A stretch of 64,000 nucleotides of DNA from CAWVWD01 sp045106825 (lineage in GTDB: Bacteria; Bacteroidota; Bacteroidia; Chitinophagales; Saprospiraceae): assembly GCA_045106825.1 (NCBI GenBank), contig JBGCFH010000118.1, forward strand, positions 16,851 to 80,850, in the 5' to 3' direction. Of this stretch, positions 17,914-27,216 are shown in pieces. The stretch's first letter is position 1; every line of letters begins with the position of its first letter. Below the pieces are notes generated by a model that worked only from the letters and a program-made list of their open reading frames with translations, was not told the DNA's origin and did no database searches. The position numbers and the translations under genes were made by a program.

Positions 17914-18216
17914 AATAATAGAAAGTTTGATAGTTTAATAATTAACAAAATGTTTAAGTTTAATGTTAAGATAGATATTCTAAACAAAAACAAACATTTT
18001 TGATTTTTTTTCAAGTTAATATAATTCCCTTTTTGAAATTACACACCTTAGTCGTCAGTTAATTCCAATAATCACACAGCACTTATTTTTTTTCAAAAAA
18101 AAATGATTTTTTTCACTCTTATTGAACTTACTATTGTTAATTTTATAAAATTACATCATTAAAACAATTAGTTAAAAACCTGATAATCAATTAATTAAAT
18201 AATAATTTTATAAAAA
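17914..18216. other. AT-rich divergent intergenic region
   Basis: About 300 bp between divergent genes, with A/T runs only; it must hold both promoters but I see no clean TAnnTTTG match to assign. Confidence 0.4.
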
Positions 18217-19035
18217 ATGCTCACATCACAAGAATTATTAAAAATATCTACGGAAGCGAAAAAAAATATTTTAGAAGTTGCAAAATTTATAAAAAATGAA
18301 TTTGGCAAGGTTTCAAAAGCGGCAATTGAAGATAAAGGATTGAATGATTTGGTAAGTTATGTGGACAAAACTGCGGAAGAACGATTGGTTTCGGGATTAT
18401 CAACTATTTTGCCACAAGCAACATTTGTAACAGAAGAAGCGACCATCGAAAATAAAGTAAGTGAATATTATTGGATCATTGATCCTTTGGACGGAACGAC
18501 AAATTTTTTACATGGTATTCCACACTTTGCGATAAGTGTCGCTTTAGTTCACAAAGGAAAACCAATCATTGGAATCATTCATGATGTGATGCGTAACGAG
18601 TGTTATATTGCGGTAACGCAACAAGGTGCGTTTTTGAATGATAAACGATTGGCGGTAAGTCAGTCAGAAAATATATTACAATCTGTCTTAGGAATGGGTT
18701 TTCCATATAGTCAATATACAAGTATGGAAAAAGTAGCAAAATCGCTACAATATTTTTTGTATAACGCAAGAGGTTTACGAAGGATTGGTTCGGCTGCATT
18801 AGATTTGGCATATGTCGCTGCTGGTCGTTTAGATGGATTTTATGAAGTTAATTTAAATGCTTGGGACGTTGCAGCTGGTATTTGTATTGTGAAAGAAGCT
18901 GGTGGAATTGTTCAAGATTTTTCGGGAAGTGATAATTATCTTTACGGAAAGGAAATCATTGCGACAAATCCCAATATTGCTAAAGAGTTACAAGAGTTGG
19001 TTTATCAATTTTATATTCAGACCGAAAAAAATTAA
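18217..19035 (+). CDS. Inositol monophosphatase family protein
   Basis: 272-residue Mg-dependent, Li-sensitive-fold phosphatase (IMPase/SuhB/CysQ-like superfamily). Metal-site motifs are all present: the Glu pair in FVTEEATIE, WIIDPLDGTTNF (motif 1) and NAWDVAAGICIVKEAGG (motif 2). Length and spacing fit IMPase proper (dephosphorylation of inositol-1-phosphate or related sugar phosphates); 3'-phosphoadenosine phosphatase (CysQ) is a less likely alternative. It is cytoplasmic. It stands alone, followed by an inverted-repeat gap and the ABC permease gene. A frame open at its 3' end on the same strand is a shadow. Confidence 0.92.
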   Translation: MLTSQELLKISTEAKKNILEVAKFIKNEFGKVSKAAIEDKGLNDLVSYVDKTAEERLVSGLSTILPQATFVTEEATIENKVSEYYWIIDPLDGTTNFLHGIPHFAISVALVHKGKPIIGIIHDVMRNECYIAVTQQGAFLNDKRLAVSQSENILQSVLGMGFPYSQYTSMEKVAKSLQYFLYNARGLRRIGSAALDLAYVAAGRLDGFYEVNLNAWDVAAGICIVKEAGGIVQDFSGSDNYLYGKEIIATNPNIAKELQELVYQFYIQTEKN

Positions 19036-19120
19036 TTCGTCATTAATCGTAAAAATCTGGTTGTGCTTCTATTTAGTTATTCTTTCAGTATAAACAATCT
19101 TACTTTTATTCAATATTTAA

Positions 19121-19261
19121 GGCTCTTTATGATTCTATGTGGTTTACAGTAGCGGCGGCTTTAGCTGCCGTATGAGTTTGTGATATTTTCGGCAGCCCCG
19201 AGGACTCGGGGCCGTTACTTAGCCTCAAAATATTCAAAACCACGTAAAATCATAAAGAACC
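19121..19261. repeat. Large inverted repeat with nested GC-rich palindromes (family C)
   Basis: Outer arms GGCTCTTTATGATTCTATGT / ACGTAAAATCATAAAGAACC pair with few mismatches. Inside is AGTAGCGGCGGCTTTAGCTG...CGGCAGCCCCGAGG..., which shares GTAGCGGC.GTCTTTAGCTGCCG wording with the element at 54836-54945, and a REP-like CCCCGAGGACTCGGGG palindrome at 19195-19211. It lies between the IMPase and ABC-permease genes. Confidence 0.65.
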
Positions 19262-19291
19262 ATATTTAATAATAATCAAACCATATAAACG

Positions 19292-20530
19292 GTGAATTTT
19301 TTAGAAAACATACGGATTGCATTTGATTCGATTCGCTCCAATTTTTTGAGAGCTGCTTTGACGTTTCTTATTATCGCTGTAGGAATTATGGCTTTAGTTG
19401 GTATTTTGACGGCTTTAGATAGCGTTTATGCTTCTTTAAACTCAAACTTATCAAGTATGGGAGCAAATACTTTTAATATTGTTCCCACTGGTCAAGGCAT
19501 TCGAGGTGGCGGTCCTCGTAATCGTCGCAAGATTGGGAAATCAATCAATTATCGGGAAGCAGTAGAGTTCAAAGAACGCTTAGAGTTTCCTGCGACTGTT
19601 TCTGTCTCTGCGATGGGAACAAGCTTGGCGACTGTCCGAAATGGTTTAGAAGAAACCAACCCAAATGTAATTGTATATGGTGCAGATGAATATTATTTAA
19701 GTGTCGCTGGTTATAATGTCGAAATGGGTCGTAATTTTACAAATACAGAAATAAATAATGGACAAAGTGTGGCGATAATTGGACAAGATATAGTCAATCT
19801 CCTCTTTGAGGAAAGTATGGAAAAAGCACTTAATTCGACTATTTCTATTCGTAATATCAAATATCGAGTGATTGGTATTTTGGAATCAAAAGGTTCTACG
19901 ATGAGCCAAAGTGGTGATAAAATCGTTATGATTCCGTTATTGAATGTAAAAAGATATTATGGTTCTCAAACAAATTCTTATAACCTAACCGTTGCCGTAA
20001 AAGATGCGAAAGATATGGATGCCGCAACAGCTTCTACTATTTCAACTTTCCGAAATATTCGAAAAATTCGTATTGGTGAAAAAAATGACTTCGAAATTCA
20101 GAAAAGTGATAGTTTGTTTAACTTATTAGAAGAAAATACCGCAACCTTACGTTTCGCAACAATTATTATCGGTTTGATTACGCTTTTGGGTGCAGCAATT
20201 GGTTTAATGAATATTATGTTGGTTTCTGTTACAGAACGTACTCGTGAGATTGGTATTCGGAAGGCTTTAGGTGCGAGTAGCAAAGCGATTTTGTCACAAT
20301 TCTTAACAGAGGCGGTTGTTATTTGCCAAATAGGCGGACTAATTGGTATTCTTTTAGGGATTTCGATTGGAAATATTGTCTCATTCGCTACTGGTGGTTC
20401 GTTCGTTATTCCTTGGTTATGGATGTTTGTTGGTATCGTGATTTGTTTAATCGTTGGATTAATTTCTGGGTTATATCCTGCGATGAAAGCTTCGGAGTTG
20501 GATCCAATTGAGGCCTTACGATATGAATAA
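19292..20530 (+). CDS. MacB/FtsX-type ABC transporter permease
   Basis: 412 residues, GTG start. N-terminal transmembrane helix (RAALTFLIIAVGIMALVGIL), a periplasmic MacB_PCD domain of about 220 residues, then three C-terminal helices: TLRFATIIIGLITLLGAAIG, a long helix after SQFLTEAVVICQIGGLIGIL, and WLWMFVGIVICLIVGLISGL. The coupling segment VTERTREIGIRKALGAS and the closing PAMKASELDPIEALRYE are diagnostic for this family. Such permeases work with a LolD/MacB-type ATPase and an RND-like adaptor to export or extract lipoproteins, macrolides or peptides; neither partner is adjacent, so the ATPase must be encoded elsewhere. Followed by a strong terminator. Confidence 0.92.
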   Translation: MNFLENIRIAFDSIRSNFLRAALTFLIIAVGIMALVGILTALDSVYASLNSNLSSMGANTFNIVPTGQGIRGGGPRNRRKIGKSINYREAVEFKERLEFPATVSVSAMGTSLATVRNGLEETNPNVIVYGADEYYLSVAGYNVEMGRNFTNTEINNGQSVAIIGQDIVNLLFEESMEKALNSTISIRNIKYRVIGILESKGSTMSQSGDKIVMIPLLNVKRYYGSQTNSYNLTVAVKDAKDMDAATASTISTFRNIRKIRIGEKNDFEIQKSDSLFNLLEENTATLRFATIIIGLITLLGAAIGLMNIMLVSVTERTREIGIRKALGASSKAILSQFLTEAVVICQIGGLIGILLGISIGNIVSFATGGSFVIPWLWMFVGIVICLIVGLISGLYPAMKASELDPIEALRYE

Positions 20531-20637
20531 ATCAATTTGCCTACTTCTTACGCCTCAAAACCTCCGTGATTATTCTTCGCTTATTATTCATAATTATATT
20601 GAATTATATTGAATTATATTGAATTGATTAAGATAAT

Positions 20638-20682
20638 AAAGGGCTTTCATCTGTTTAAAAACTCAACAGATGAAAGCCCTTT
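20638..20682 (+). terminator. Long hairpin terminator after ABC permease
   Basis: AAAGGGCTTTCATCTGTT and AACAGATGAAAGCCCTTT pair over 18 bp with a 9-nt loop. A threefold tandem of TTATATTGAA lies just before it (20590-20625). Confidence 0.75.
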
Positions 20683-20691
20683 AAGATAATA

Positions 20692-20862
20692 GATTCTTTG
20701 AAAAATTTCTCCGAAAAATCAAAGCAAACTGTGGAACAATAGAATTTTGGAATCTATTAAGATTGTTGATATAAAATCAACACATCAACACATCAACGAT
20801 TTTAAGTAATTTAGATTTGTTACAGCTTGATTAGATTTCTTGGAGGAATTTTTCAAAGAACC
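20692..20862. repeat. Inverted repeat around an ACATCAAC tandem
   Basis: GATTCTTTGAAAAATTTCTCC (20693-20713) pairs with GGAGGAATTTTTCAAAGAA (20842-20860). In the middle, ATCAACACATCAACACATCAAC (20776-20797) repeats the same 8-bp wording that makes up the repeat at 61077-61159. Confidence 0.6.
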
Positions 20863-20895
20863 AGCTAAGGAATAGCGAATAAGCGACGCTATGAA

Positions 20896-21180
20896 CTATT
20901 TCCTGTATTTCCCCCTTTTGTCCATTGACCTCTTATTCATTTGTCGTCTATCAATCTTCCTCTTCTTCATCTTTTTCATTTTCTTCTGCTTTCCCATCTT
21001 CTTCATATCTTTTGGAAAAAGGCTCGATTTCGTTTTTGATTTTTTGAACTGTCCTTTTTTGTCTGTTTTAGTATGCAAATCATTATATGCAGCACACTTT
21101 GCTGGTCTTTGGAACAATCCACAAGAAGTTAAAGAGATTGTTAATGTCAGAATTAAAGCTAATATTAATAAACGTTTCAT
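20896..21180 (-). CDS. Small Lys-rich lipoprotein
   Basis: About 94 residues from MKRLLILALILTLTISLTSC, a clear lipoprotein signal with lipobox LTSC. After the Cys comes GLFQRPAKCAAYNDLHTK, then a strongly basic low-complexity tail of KK, MKK and RRQM units. A Met two codons upstream is an alternative start. The opposite strand is open here too, but reads as Phe/Leu-rich low complexity and is rejected. No family recognised. The basic tail could bind nucleic acid, LPS or peptidoglycan; that is a guess from composition. Confidence 0.7.
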   Translation of the reverse strand: MKRLLILALILTLTISLTSCGLFQRPAKCAAYNDLHTKTDKKGQFKKSKTKSSLFPKDMKKMGKQKKMKKMKKRKIDRRQMNKRSMDKRGKYRK

Positions 21181-21419
21181 AAGCATTATTTAAAAACTTC
21201 ATTATACCAATAATGAAATTAGTATAATTTTAATACATATCTAAATTGTACTACATTCAATCATAATTTTTCAAAGATAACCTTTAATCTTTATTTCATC
21301 AAAATGGTGGATTTCAGCAGTTTTCAGTCAAAAAACGACAAATATCTTGCTGAAATCTGTTTTTATTGTAAAATAATCGTCTGAAAAAAGTCTAAAATTG
21401 TCTGTATACTTTGGTATCA

Positions 21420-21450
21420 TTTGCTTTTGTAGAAAAAGCATCTAAATTTG
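21420..21450 (+). promoter_or_regulatory. Bacteroidota-type promoter for HU gene
   Basis: TTTG (21420-21423), 19-bp spacer, TAAATTTG (21443-21450): an exact fit to TTTG/TAnnTTTG. Start codon 57 bp downstream. The remainder of the 21181-21507 gap shows no further feature. Confidence 0.75.
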
Positions 21451-21507
21451 TGCGGACTCTTTTATAAGATAAAAAATATTTGAATCAATCATTTTAAATC
21501 AATTCAC

Positions 21508-21822
21508 ATGAATAAAGGAGATTTAATAAACAAAATTGCGGAAGACGCAAGTTTAACAAAAACTCAAGCTACTGAGGCTTTAAACGCTGTTCTTGATGCA
21601 GTAACAGACGCTTTAAAATCAGGTGATAAAGTAACGCTTGTTGGGTTTGGTACGTTCTCATTGTCATATCGTGAGGCTCGTACAGGAAGAAACCCTCGTA
21701 AACCAAACGAAACTATCGACATTCCTGCAAAGGTTGTTGCTAAGTTTAAGCCAGGTAAAGAGTTAGCTGGTGCTGTAGATAGTGAGGAATTAAGAGCGTC
21801 TATGAAAGCAAGTAAAAAGTAA
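21508..21822 (+). CDS. HU-family histone-like DNA-binding protein
   Basis: 104 residues, the dimeric HU/IHF fold: helical body MNKGDLINKIAEDASLTKTQ and ALNAVLDAVTDALKSGDKVT, the conserved GFGTFSL turn, the DNA-embracing arm REARTGRNPRKPNETIDIPA with the proline that kinks DNA, and FKPGKELAGAV. The C-terminal extension (SEELRASMKASKK) is slightly longer than classic HU of 90 residues. It packages nucleoid DNA. Own promoter, own strong terminator, no operon partners. Confidence 0.96.
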   Translation: MNKGDLINKIAEDASLTKTQATEALNAVLDAVTDALKSGDKVTLVGFGTFSLSYREARTGRNPRKPNETIDIPAKVVAKFKPGKELAGAVDSEELRASMKASKK

Positions 21823-21840
21823 ACAGAGTAAACATACAAT

Positions 21841-21877
21841 AAAAGGCTTCTTCTGATTTTGTGAAGAAGCCTTTTTT
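21841..21877 (+). terminator. Strong terminator of HU gene
   Basis: AAAAGGCTTCTTC and GAAGAAGCCTTTT form a 13-bp stem with a 9-nt loop followed by a T-run. Confidence 0.9.
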
Positions 21878-21947
21878 GTGTTTTAGATGTGTCGAAACGT
21901 TTAGAGAATGCTGTTACTATTTATAATAGTTCTCTGAAAAGAAATAT

Positions 21948-22649
21948 TTAAGTATTCGCTCGAATCATAAAAATTTCACCAGTCGGATATTGATTATAAA
22001 CTGGTAACTTTCCCATAAACGTACCTGTAAAAAACATCCTTTGCTGTTGTAATTCCTCATTAATACGAATCACCAAATCAACATCACCTGATTTAATTGT
22101 AGCAATAAAATAATCGTGTTGCTTAAAAAGTTGACCTTTGTACTGTTTTTGTCTGATATTCAATTGTAATTCTTTCTGTCCTTGTTTACGATGAATAATC
22201 TCAGCAGGTGTATTATATCCCTTCAAATCATTTTGTCTCCGAAAAACGATTGTCCATTTGTCTACTAAATCATTGGTTGTTGCTTTTCGATTTTCTTTTT
22301 TTGATTTTTCAGGTATAACAGGAACGACTCTTATTCCTGTACATCGAACTAAAGTATTAACATAACTTGTTGTTGCAGTAACAATGGCATCTTCTCCTTT
22401 TGTAGATAGTATGTCTAAATTTTGTTCATAATGCTTAATAAAAAAGCGGTAATCTTTAATTGGACGAAAGTCCTCTGGTAGTTCTCTATTTCTATTTCTG
22501 TGTGCCTTGGTATTTACAAAGTTTGCAATAGTAGAATAAAATTTTCGTTTACTTTGAGTTTTTAAGTTTTCGTCAATACCTGATAAGCTAATTGCGTTTT
22601 GAGCAAGGCATACGATGTCCTTTGCGTAATAGTTACGAGAATTTGGCAT
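21948..22649 (-). CDS. Hypothetical protein of 233 residues
   Basis: I do not recognise this protein. No signal peptide or membrane segment, so it should be cytoplasmic. The N-terminal two-thirds is mostly helical and basic (YYAKDIVCLAQNAISLSGID, HRNRNRELPEDFRPIKDYRF); after a Lys-rich linker (EKSKKENRKATTNDL) comes a short beta-rich C-terminal domain (WTIVFRRQNDLKG, ELQLNIRQKQYKGQLF, FTGTFMGKLPVYNQYPTGEI). Transcribed alone between the HU gene and a long gap. Codon use is like its neighbours, so recent acquisition is not indicated. Confidence 0.7.
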   Translation of the reverse strand: MPNSRNYYAKDIVCLAQNAISLSGIDENLKTQSKRKFYSTIANFVNTKAHRNRNRELPEDFRPIKDYRFFIKHYEQNLDILSTKGEDAIVTATTSYVNTLVRCTGIRVVPVIPEKSKKENRKATTNDLVDKWTIVFRRQNDLKGYNTPAEIIHRKQGQKELQLNIRQKQYKGQLFKQHDYFIATIKSGDVDLVIRINEELQQQRMFFTGTFMGKLPVYNQYPTGEIFMIRANT

Positions 22650-23455
22650 AATACAGTAATTTTATAAGACTTGTTAATATTAAAATTACACATATATATA
22701 TATATAAAATCATAATCTATAAAGCAAAACTTCTAACTCCATCTCATTAACACCTAACGAAATAACATTACAAAACACTAATAATCAACACTTTAAATCA
22801 TTTTTCAATCTCATTGTAACTACAATCACTTCGACTGAATGATTAGGAAATCACATAATTTCTAATGTATATTTGAACTAACAAATTGATTGATAAGCAA
22901 AAGTGAATAAATTTAGATAAAATTTTTAACATGAATATATCTTACTCATATTATCTAATCATGCAAACTTAACAATTAAGGGCAACTACAGTAATATAAA
23001 GACTTACATGATAATTAATTCCTGATAAAACTTTTTTAATCAACCGTATGTATTTTTTAAAGGAGAAAAATATATTTTATTTAAAGACCGTTAAACACTT
23101 GATTATTAAGGATTTATAAATAAACAACGCATTTCGAGAGACTGCATGAATAAATAATTTGTGGCAAGTTATTTTTCGTGCAATCTTCTCACCTCATCTT
23201 TGTAGTATCGAAAGCGAAAGAAGTTTACGCTTTGATATTTAAAATATTCTGACCGGTCATTTACAGAATATGTGCATGCACACAAGCAAATTAAATTTAT
23301 TTATTAACAGCTTGTGTACTTACGAAAATACCAATCTCTAAGTGTTTTGCCACTAAGCATTATTAGGTTGTTCTATCTAAAAGTAAATAGAACAAAGGAT
23401 TGGAATGAGATGAAGAATCTAATAGGAGATACACGAGCGAAATCTCCAAACAGTT
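22650..23455. other. Long AT-rich intergenic region
   Basis: About 800 bp with an (AT)n tract near 22692-22706 and no convincing reading frame. CATCTTTG at 23196-23203 is a one-mismatch match to the -7 element and would leave a leader of about 240 nt before the gene at 23456. A frame open at 23314-23556 overlaps that gene and looks like a shadow. Confidence 0.4.
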
Positions 23456-23824
23456 ATGCGTTATTTAAAATCAGTATTATTTATTGCTTTAGTATCAGTT
23501 TTTGCAGTTCAAGCGAATGCAAGTGTTTTATTACCAACTTCTATTTCTCTAAATGAGGTTGTTCCAGAACATATTATTGAGTTAGTAAGCGAAGGAAGAA
23601 GTATTATAGAATTAGTAAGTGAAGGAAGAAATCTTCAAATAACTAATATTGTTGATGAAAATGTTTTTGTGAGTCTAAAGAACTCCGTTAATGATATAGT
23701 TTATCAAGATATACTTACAGCGAATACAACAGTGACTTTATCAGCTTTATCATCAGGTAGTTATGAATTAAAAGCAACAACAAACTTAGGTGATATGATG
23801 CTCTTTATGATAGAAATCGAATAA
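23456..23824 (+). CDS. Small secreted protein with an internal 10-residue duplication
   Basis: 122 residues with a signal peptide (MRYLKSVLFIALVSVFAVQANA). The mature part begins with a helix-like segment containing a near-exact tandem duplication (IIELVSEGRS then IIELVSEGRN), then a small beta-sandwich-like stretch (LQITNIVDENVFVSLKNSVN, TANTTVTLSALSSGSYELKA), the pattern seen in short secreted DUF3244-type or T9SS-adjacent proteins of Bacteroidota. No sorting domain of its own. Function unknown; periplasmic or surface location inferred. Confidence 0.7.
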   Translation: MRYLKSVLFIALVSVFAVQANASVLLPTSISLNEVVPEHIIELVSEGRSIIELVSEGRNLQITNIVDENVFVSLKNSVNDIVYQDILTANTTVTLSALSSGSYELKATTNLGDMMLFMIEIE

Positions 23825-23852
23825 GACTTGTTATTTTAAGGAGTCCAATTTT

Positions 23853-25277
23853 TCAGAGTAATCTGGAATAAGACTCCTTAATTTTTTCACTTAACCATTG
23901 TTTATAAACAAGATTAGCTTCTTTTTCTAAATCTACTTCTATTTTTTTTAATACCTGTTGACTTTTACATTTATAAATTTTACGAGTATATTGTATAAAT
24001 TTATAATCAATATCCTTTCTATTCTCTGGCATAGTTTGTCCTTTTACATATCGTCTAAAACTTTGTAAAGCATTCATCAAAGAGTCTTCATTTTTCAGTT
24101 CATAAAAACTACATATCAAAAAACGCCAAATACGAACTCTCAAACCAAAGTCAAATCCTAATGTAACATTATACTCATTGATATGAATAATTTCTACAAC
24201 CCGTTCGTAATTTTTTTTATAGAAAGCAATAAATATCTCTGTAAAATAATTTGCTTTTCTTATATCTTTTTCATTAATATCCTTTAAATACTTACCTGCA
24301 TATTCTTGTATCGGTTTAATTTCTCGACTTGATGCAACTAATGATAAAAAATTTGTATACATGTAAATCGGAAGTCGATTATTGTTATATAAAATTTGTT
24401 TATCAAATGCTAAATAAACATAACTTTCAATATTATCTAACAAATACTTCTTGTTTCCTTTTGTAGATTGACGATTTGCAAAATTAAATATCAATGAAAA
24501 AATCGTTAACTGTCTTTCTCCCGTAATTAAATTATTCTCTATTAAGGTTATTAATTCATTCTTGCAGTAATCAAATTCTTGAGAATTTTTTTCTAAATTT
24601 TTTGCTTTCGCTAATAAGATTTCAATTCTACTTTCAGGTGATCGTTCAATTTTTAATTCAATTAAATTAACAACCTCTTCATTAAACATTTTTTGGCGTT
24701 GTTCTTTTTCAATTTCCAATACTTCATAATATCTTATGAAATACTCATTGAATAAATATCGTACTTTATTAAATAAATCAATATTATGATTTTCTCGATT
24801 CAATTCTTGATACAATTCATAATTCAAATGAAATCGGATAAAATATTGAAATGCTTCCTCCGTTCTATTTTTAGGCTTGATTTCTGAGTCTAATAAACCA
24901 TCAGTCACTAAATTTTTTAACCGATTTTCAGGAAGACTTTTAACCTTAATGGATTCTCTGAATAACCAATCTTGAATGATTTGATTTTTATCAAGAAATC
25001 GCTCAATCATGAATTTTTTAATTCTTAAATACAACCTACTCGCAGTACGATTTAATGATTTAGAATCATCATGAAATAATTTTTTTTGAATATAAATTCT
25101 CTCTAAATATTTATGATTCAAATCGCCTTTTCTAATAATTTTTCGGATATGTTCCCATAAAATAAACTCTAATCCATCGGATTTAAAATATTGTCTTTGT
25201 AAATATCTATGAAGTGCAAGTTCTTTATTTTGATAATATACAACTAATATTAATGCGACAAGCTTAGTTTCTTTCAT
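23853..25277 (-). CDS. Large helical hypothetical protein (Bacteroidota family)
   Basis: 474 residues, almost wholly alpha-helical and Lys/Glu/Arg-rich, no signal peptide. The N-terminus (LALHRYLQRQYFKSDGLEFI, then DSKSLNRTASRLYLRIKKFM) resembles a recurrent Bacteroidota family of cytoplasmic proteins with TPR-like helical repeats and an early Ser-Pro/Phe-type motif, but I cannot assign a name. Repeating helix pairs (ELKIERSPESRIEILLAKAK type) support a scaffold or protein-interaction role. It converges with the small secreted-protein gene at 23824 with a 28-bp gap. Function unknown. Confidence 0.7.
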   Translation of the reverse strand: MKETKLVALILVVYYQNKELALHRYLQRQYFKSDGLEFILWEHIRKIIRKGDLNHKYLERIYIQKKLFHDDSKSLNRTASRLYLRIKKFMIERFLDKNQIIQDWLFRESIKVKSLPENRLKNLVTDGLLDSEIKPKNRTEEAFQYFIRFHLNYELYQELNRENHNIDLFNKVRYLFNEYFIRYYEVLEIEKEQRQKMFNEEVVNLIELKIERSPESRIEILLAKAKNLEKNSQEFDYCKNELITLIENNLITGERQLTIFSLIFNFANRQSTKGNKKYLLDNIESYVYLAFDKQILYNNNRLPIYMYTNFLSLVASSREIKPIQEYAGKYLKDINEKDIRKANYFTEIFIAFYKKNYERVVEIIHINEYNVTLGFDFGLRVRIWRFLICSFYELKNEDSLMNALQSFRRYVKGQTMPENRKDIDYKFIQYTRKIYKCKSQQVLKKIEVDLEKEANLVYKQWLSEKIKESYSRLL

Positions 25278-25582
25278 TTTTTCCGTACAAACTGATGAGA
25301 ATATTTTCGATAGTAAAATTAAGCTTAAAATATTGATTTACAACACCTTTAGTTAAATTTTAACATTCAAAAAATCGACACTTTTATGAGACTAATGATT
25401 ATATTTTGCATTTTAAAAATTCTATAGATATACATATTTTTGATTTACAACAATAAACAATTCCTATCTAATTGCCACAATAGTTGTTTTAAATTGCTCT
25501 TAAACAATTCTTCCATATTCATCAAGCCATCTTCATTCCTTAGAAGATGGCTTTAGTTCTTTTCACTTATCTCAAAAAAAAA
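25278..25582. other. Intergenic region with one hairpin downstream of gatB
   Basis: Holds a hairpin AAGCCATCTT...AAGATGGCTT at 25524-25553, about 30 bp past the gatB stop, the likely gatB terminator though its T-run is weak on that strand. The rest is AT-rich promoter region of the helical-protein gene, with nothing else seen. Confidence 0.5.
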
Positions 25583-27031
25583 TTACTGTTTTAGGCGTTT
25601 TGCAATTAGCTGATTTGCTAATTTTGGATTTGCTTTTCCTCGGGTTTGCTTCATAATTTCACCAATAAATAAACCCATAAATTTCTTTTTCCCTCGCTTC
25701 AATGCCTCGAATTTATCAGGATATTTAGCTATAATTCCTTCTAATATCTCTGTGATTTCTTCATCATTATTATCTTGAATTAAGTTCATTTTTTTTGCTA
25801 AATCTAATGGATTTTCATTTGGATTTTCTAATAATTTTGGCAATAACTTTTGTTTTGCAGCCAACATATTCACCTTTCCACCATCAATAATTGCAATTAA
25901 TTTCGCCAATTTAGTAGGCGTTAAAGGCAAGATATCAAAAGTAATTTTATGTTCATTTACATAAGCTTTTAAGCTATTAATCGACCAGTTAGAAGCAGAT
26001 TTATAATTTTTTGTATGCTGAATAACCTTATAATAATAATCCACTAAATCCTTTTCTTCTGTCAATATCGAAGCATCATATTCAGACAAACCATACATTG
26101 TCATCAGTTCTGATTTCAAAACATCAGGTAAAGTTGGCATTGCTGCTTTTATTTCATTCAACAAGTCATCAGAAATAATCACTGGAGACAAATCAGGCTC
26201 TGAAAAATAACGATAATCAGGAGCATCTTCTTTGGAACGTAAAGAATAGGTTGTTCCTTTTTCTGTATTGAATCCACGAGTTTCCTGCACAACAGTTTCA
26301 CCTTTTTCCATCAATCCGATTTGGCGTTTGATTTCATGATTGATTGCTCGTTTAGCATTTCGGACAGAGTTGACGTTTTTTACTTCACATCGGTTATTAT
26401 ATTTCGTTGTACCTTTGAGACGAACAGAAACATTACAATCAAATCGTAATGAACCTTCTTCCATATTTCCATCAGAAATATCCAAGTATTTTACCAACTT
26501 CCGTAGCGTATTAATAAAAAAAACAGTCTCCTCCGCAGAACGCAAATCAGGTTCTGTCACAATCTCCAAAAGCGGTACACCAGCACGATTCAAGTCAACC
26601 AAAGTATATTTATCATCTAAATCATGAATCGATTTCCCAGCATCTTCTTCCATATGAATATGATGCAAACGAATATTTCTATCACCATTTTCGCCCTTTA
26701 TCGCTACATTTCCACCGATACAAATCGGTAAATTATCTTGTGTAATTTGATAACCTTTCGGCAAATCCGCATAAAAATAATTCTTACGATCAAAGTAATT
26801 CACTTGACTAATCGAGCAATCTAAAGCTAAACCTAACTTCACCGCACTTTCGACTTGCCGCTTATTGATTCGAGGCAAAGTACCAGGATGTGCTAATGAA
26901 ATTGGACTTGTATGTGCGTTCGGGTTTCCACCAAACATTGCACTATCTGCACAAAATGCTTTTGTTTTTGTATTCAACTGTACATGTACTTCCAAACCAA
27001 TGACAGCTTCATATTTATTAGAATTTTCCAT
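25583..27031 (-). CDS. gatB: Asp-tRNA(Asn)/Glu-tRNA(Gln) amidotransferase subunit B
   Basis: 482 residues, full length. GatB carries the kinase/tRNA-binding part of GatCAB, which converts Glu-tRNA(Gln) (and Asp-tRNA(Asn)) to the amidated form. The signature YEAVIGLEVHVQL opens the protein; HHIHMEEDAGKS, DLNRAGVPLLEIVTEPD, GSLRFDCNVSVR and CEVKNVNSVRNAKRAINHEI are conserved catalytic-core motifs, and the C-terminal YqeY-like tail (GLFIGEIMKQTRGKANPKLA) is intact. gatA and gatC are not adjacent, as usual in Bacteroidota. Divergent from the HD gene across 185 bp. Confidence 0.97.
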   Translation of the reverse strand: MENSNKYEAVIGLEVHVQLNTKTKAFCADSAMFGGNPNAHTSPISLAHPGTLPRINKRQVESAVKLGLALDCSISQVNYFDRKNYFYADLPKGYQITQDNLPICIGGNVAIKGENGDRNIRLHHIHMEEDAGKSIHDLDDKYTLVDLNRAGVPLLEIVTEPDLRSAEETVFFINTLRKLVKYLDISDGNMEEGSLRFDCNVSVRLKGTTKYNNRCEVKNVNSVRNAKRAINHEIKRQIGLMEKGETVVQETRGFNTEKGTTYSLRSKEDAPDYRYFSEPDLSPVIISDDLLNEIKAAMPTLPDVLKSELMTMYGLSEYDASILTEEKDLVDYYYKVIQHTKNYKSASNWSINSLKAYVNEHKITFDILPLTPTKLAKLIAIIDGGKVNMLAAKQKLLPKLLENPNENPLDLAKKMNLIQDNNDEEITEILEGIIAKYPDKFEALKRGKKKFMGLFIGEIMKQTRGKANPKLANQLIAKRLKQ

Positions 27032-27216
27032 GATATTCTTTTTTTAGAATTTGTAACAAAGTAACCACATATTCTACAATTCTTATAAAGATTCTTTCAA
27101 ATATTTAGACTATGAAAATTGAACCTTTCGTTATTTTATAAATTAATAATGCGAACCAAATTGTATTTTAAGAAAAAACTGTAATTTCATCGCTTCAAAG
27201 CAAATCAATAATTTAG

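Noticed and set aside
20590..20625. Threefold TTATATTGAA direct repeat, considered as CRISPR-like or phase-variable
   Set aside because: Units are adjacent with no spacers and only three copies, so it is not a CRISPR array; it lies outside any coding region.
20891..21193. Plus-strand Phe/Leu-rich ORF opposite the small Lys-rich lipoprotein
   Set aside because: Mirror of the Lys-codon-rich gene (AAA/AAG gives TTT/CTT). The minus-strand frame has a proper lipoprotein signal and lipobox; this one has none.
22692..22706. AT dinucleotide tract upstream of the hypothetical gene at 21948-22649
   Set aside because: Short and typical of AT-rich intergenic DNA; no evidence that it is an origin or a variable promoter.
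23314..23556. 80-codon plus-strand ORF ahead of the small secreted protein gene
   Set aside because: It overlaps the start and signal peptide of the gene at 23456 in another frame and reads as low-complexity Ser/Cys/Phe; no independent signal.
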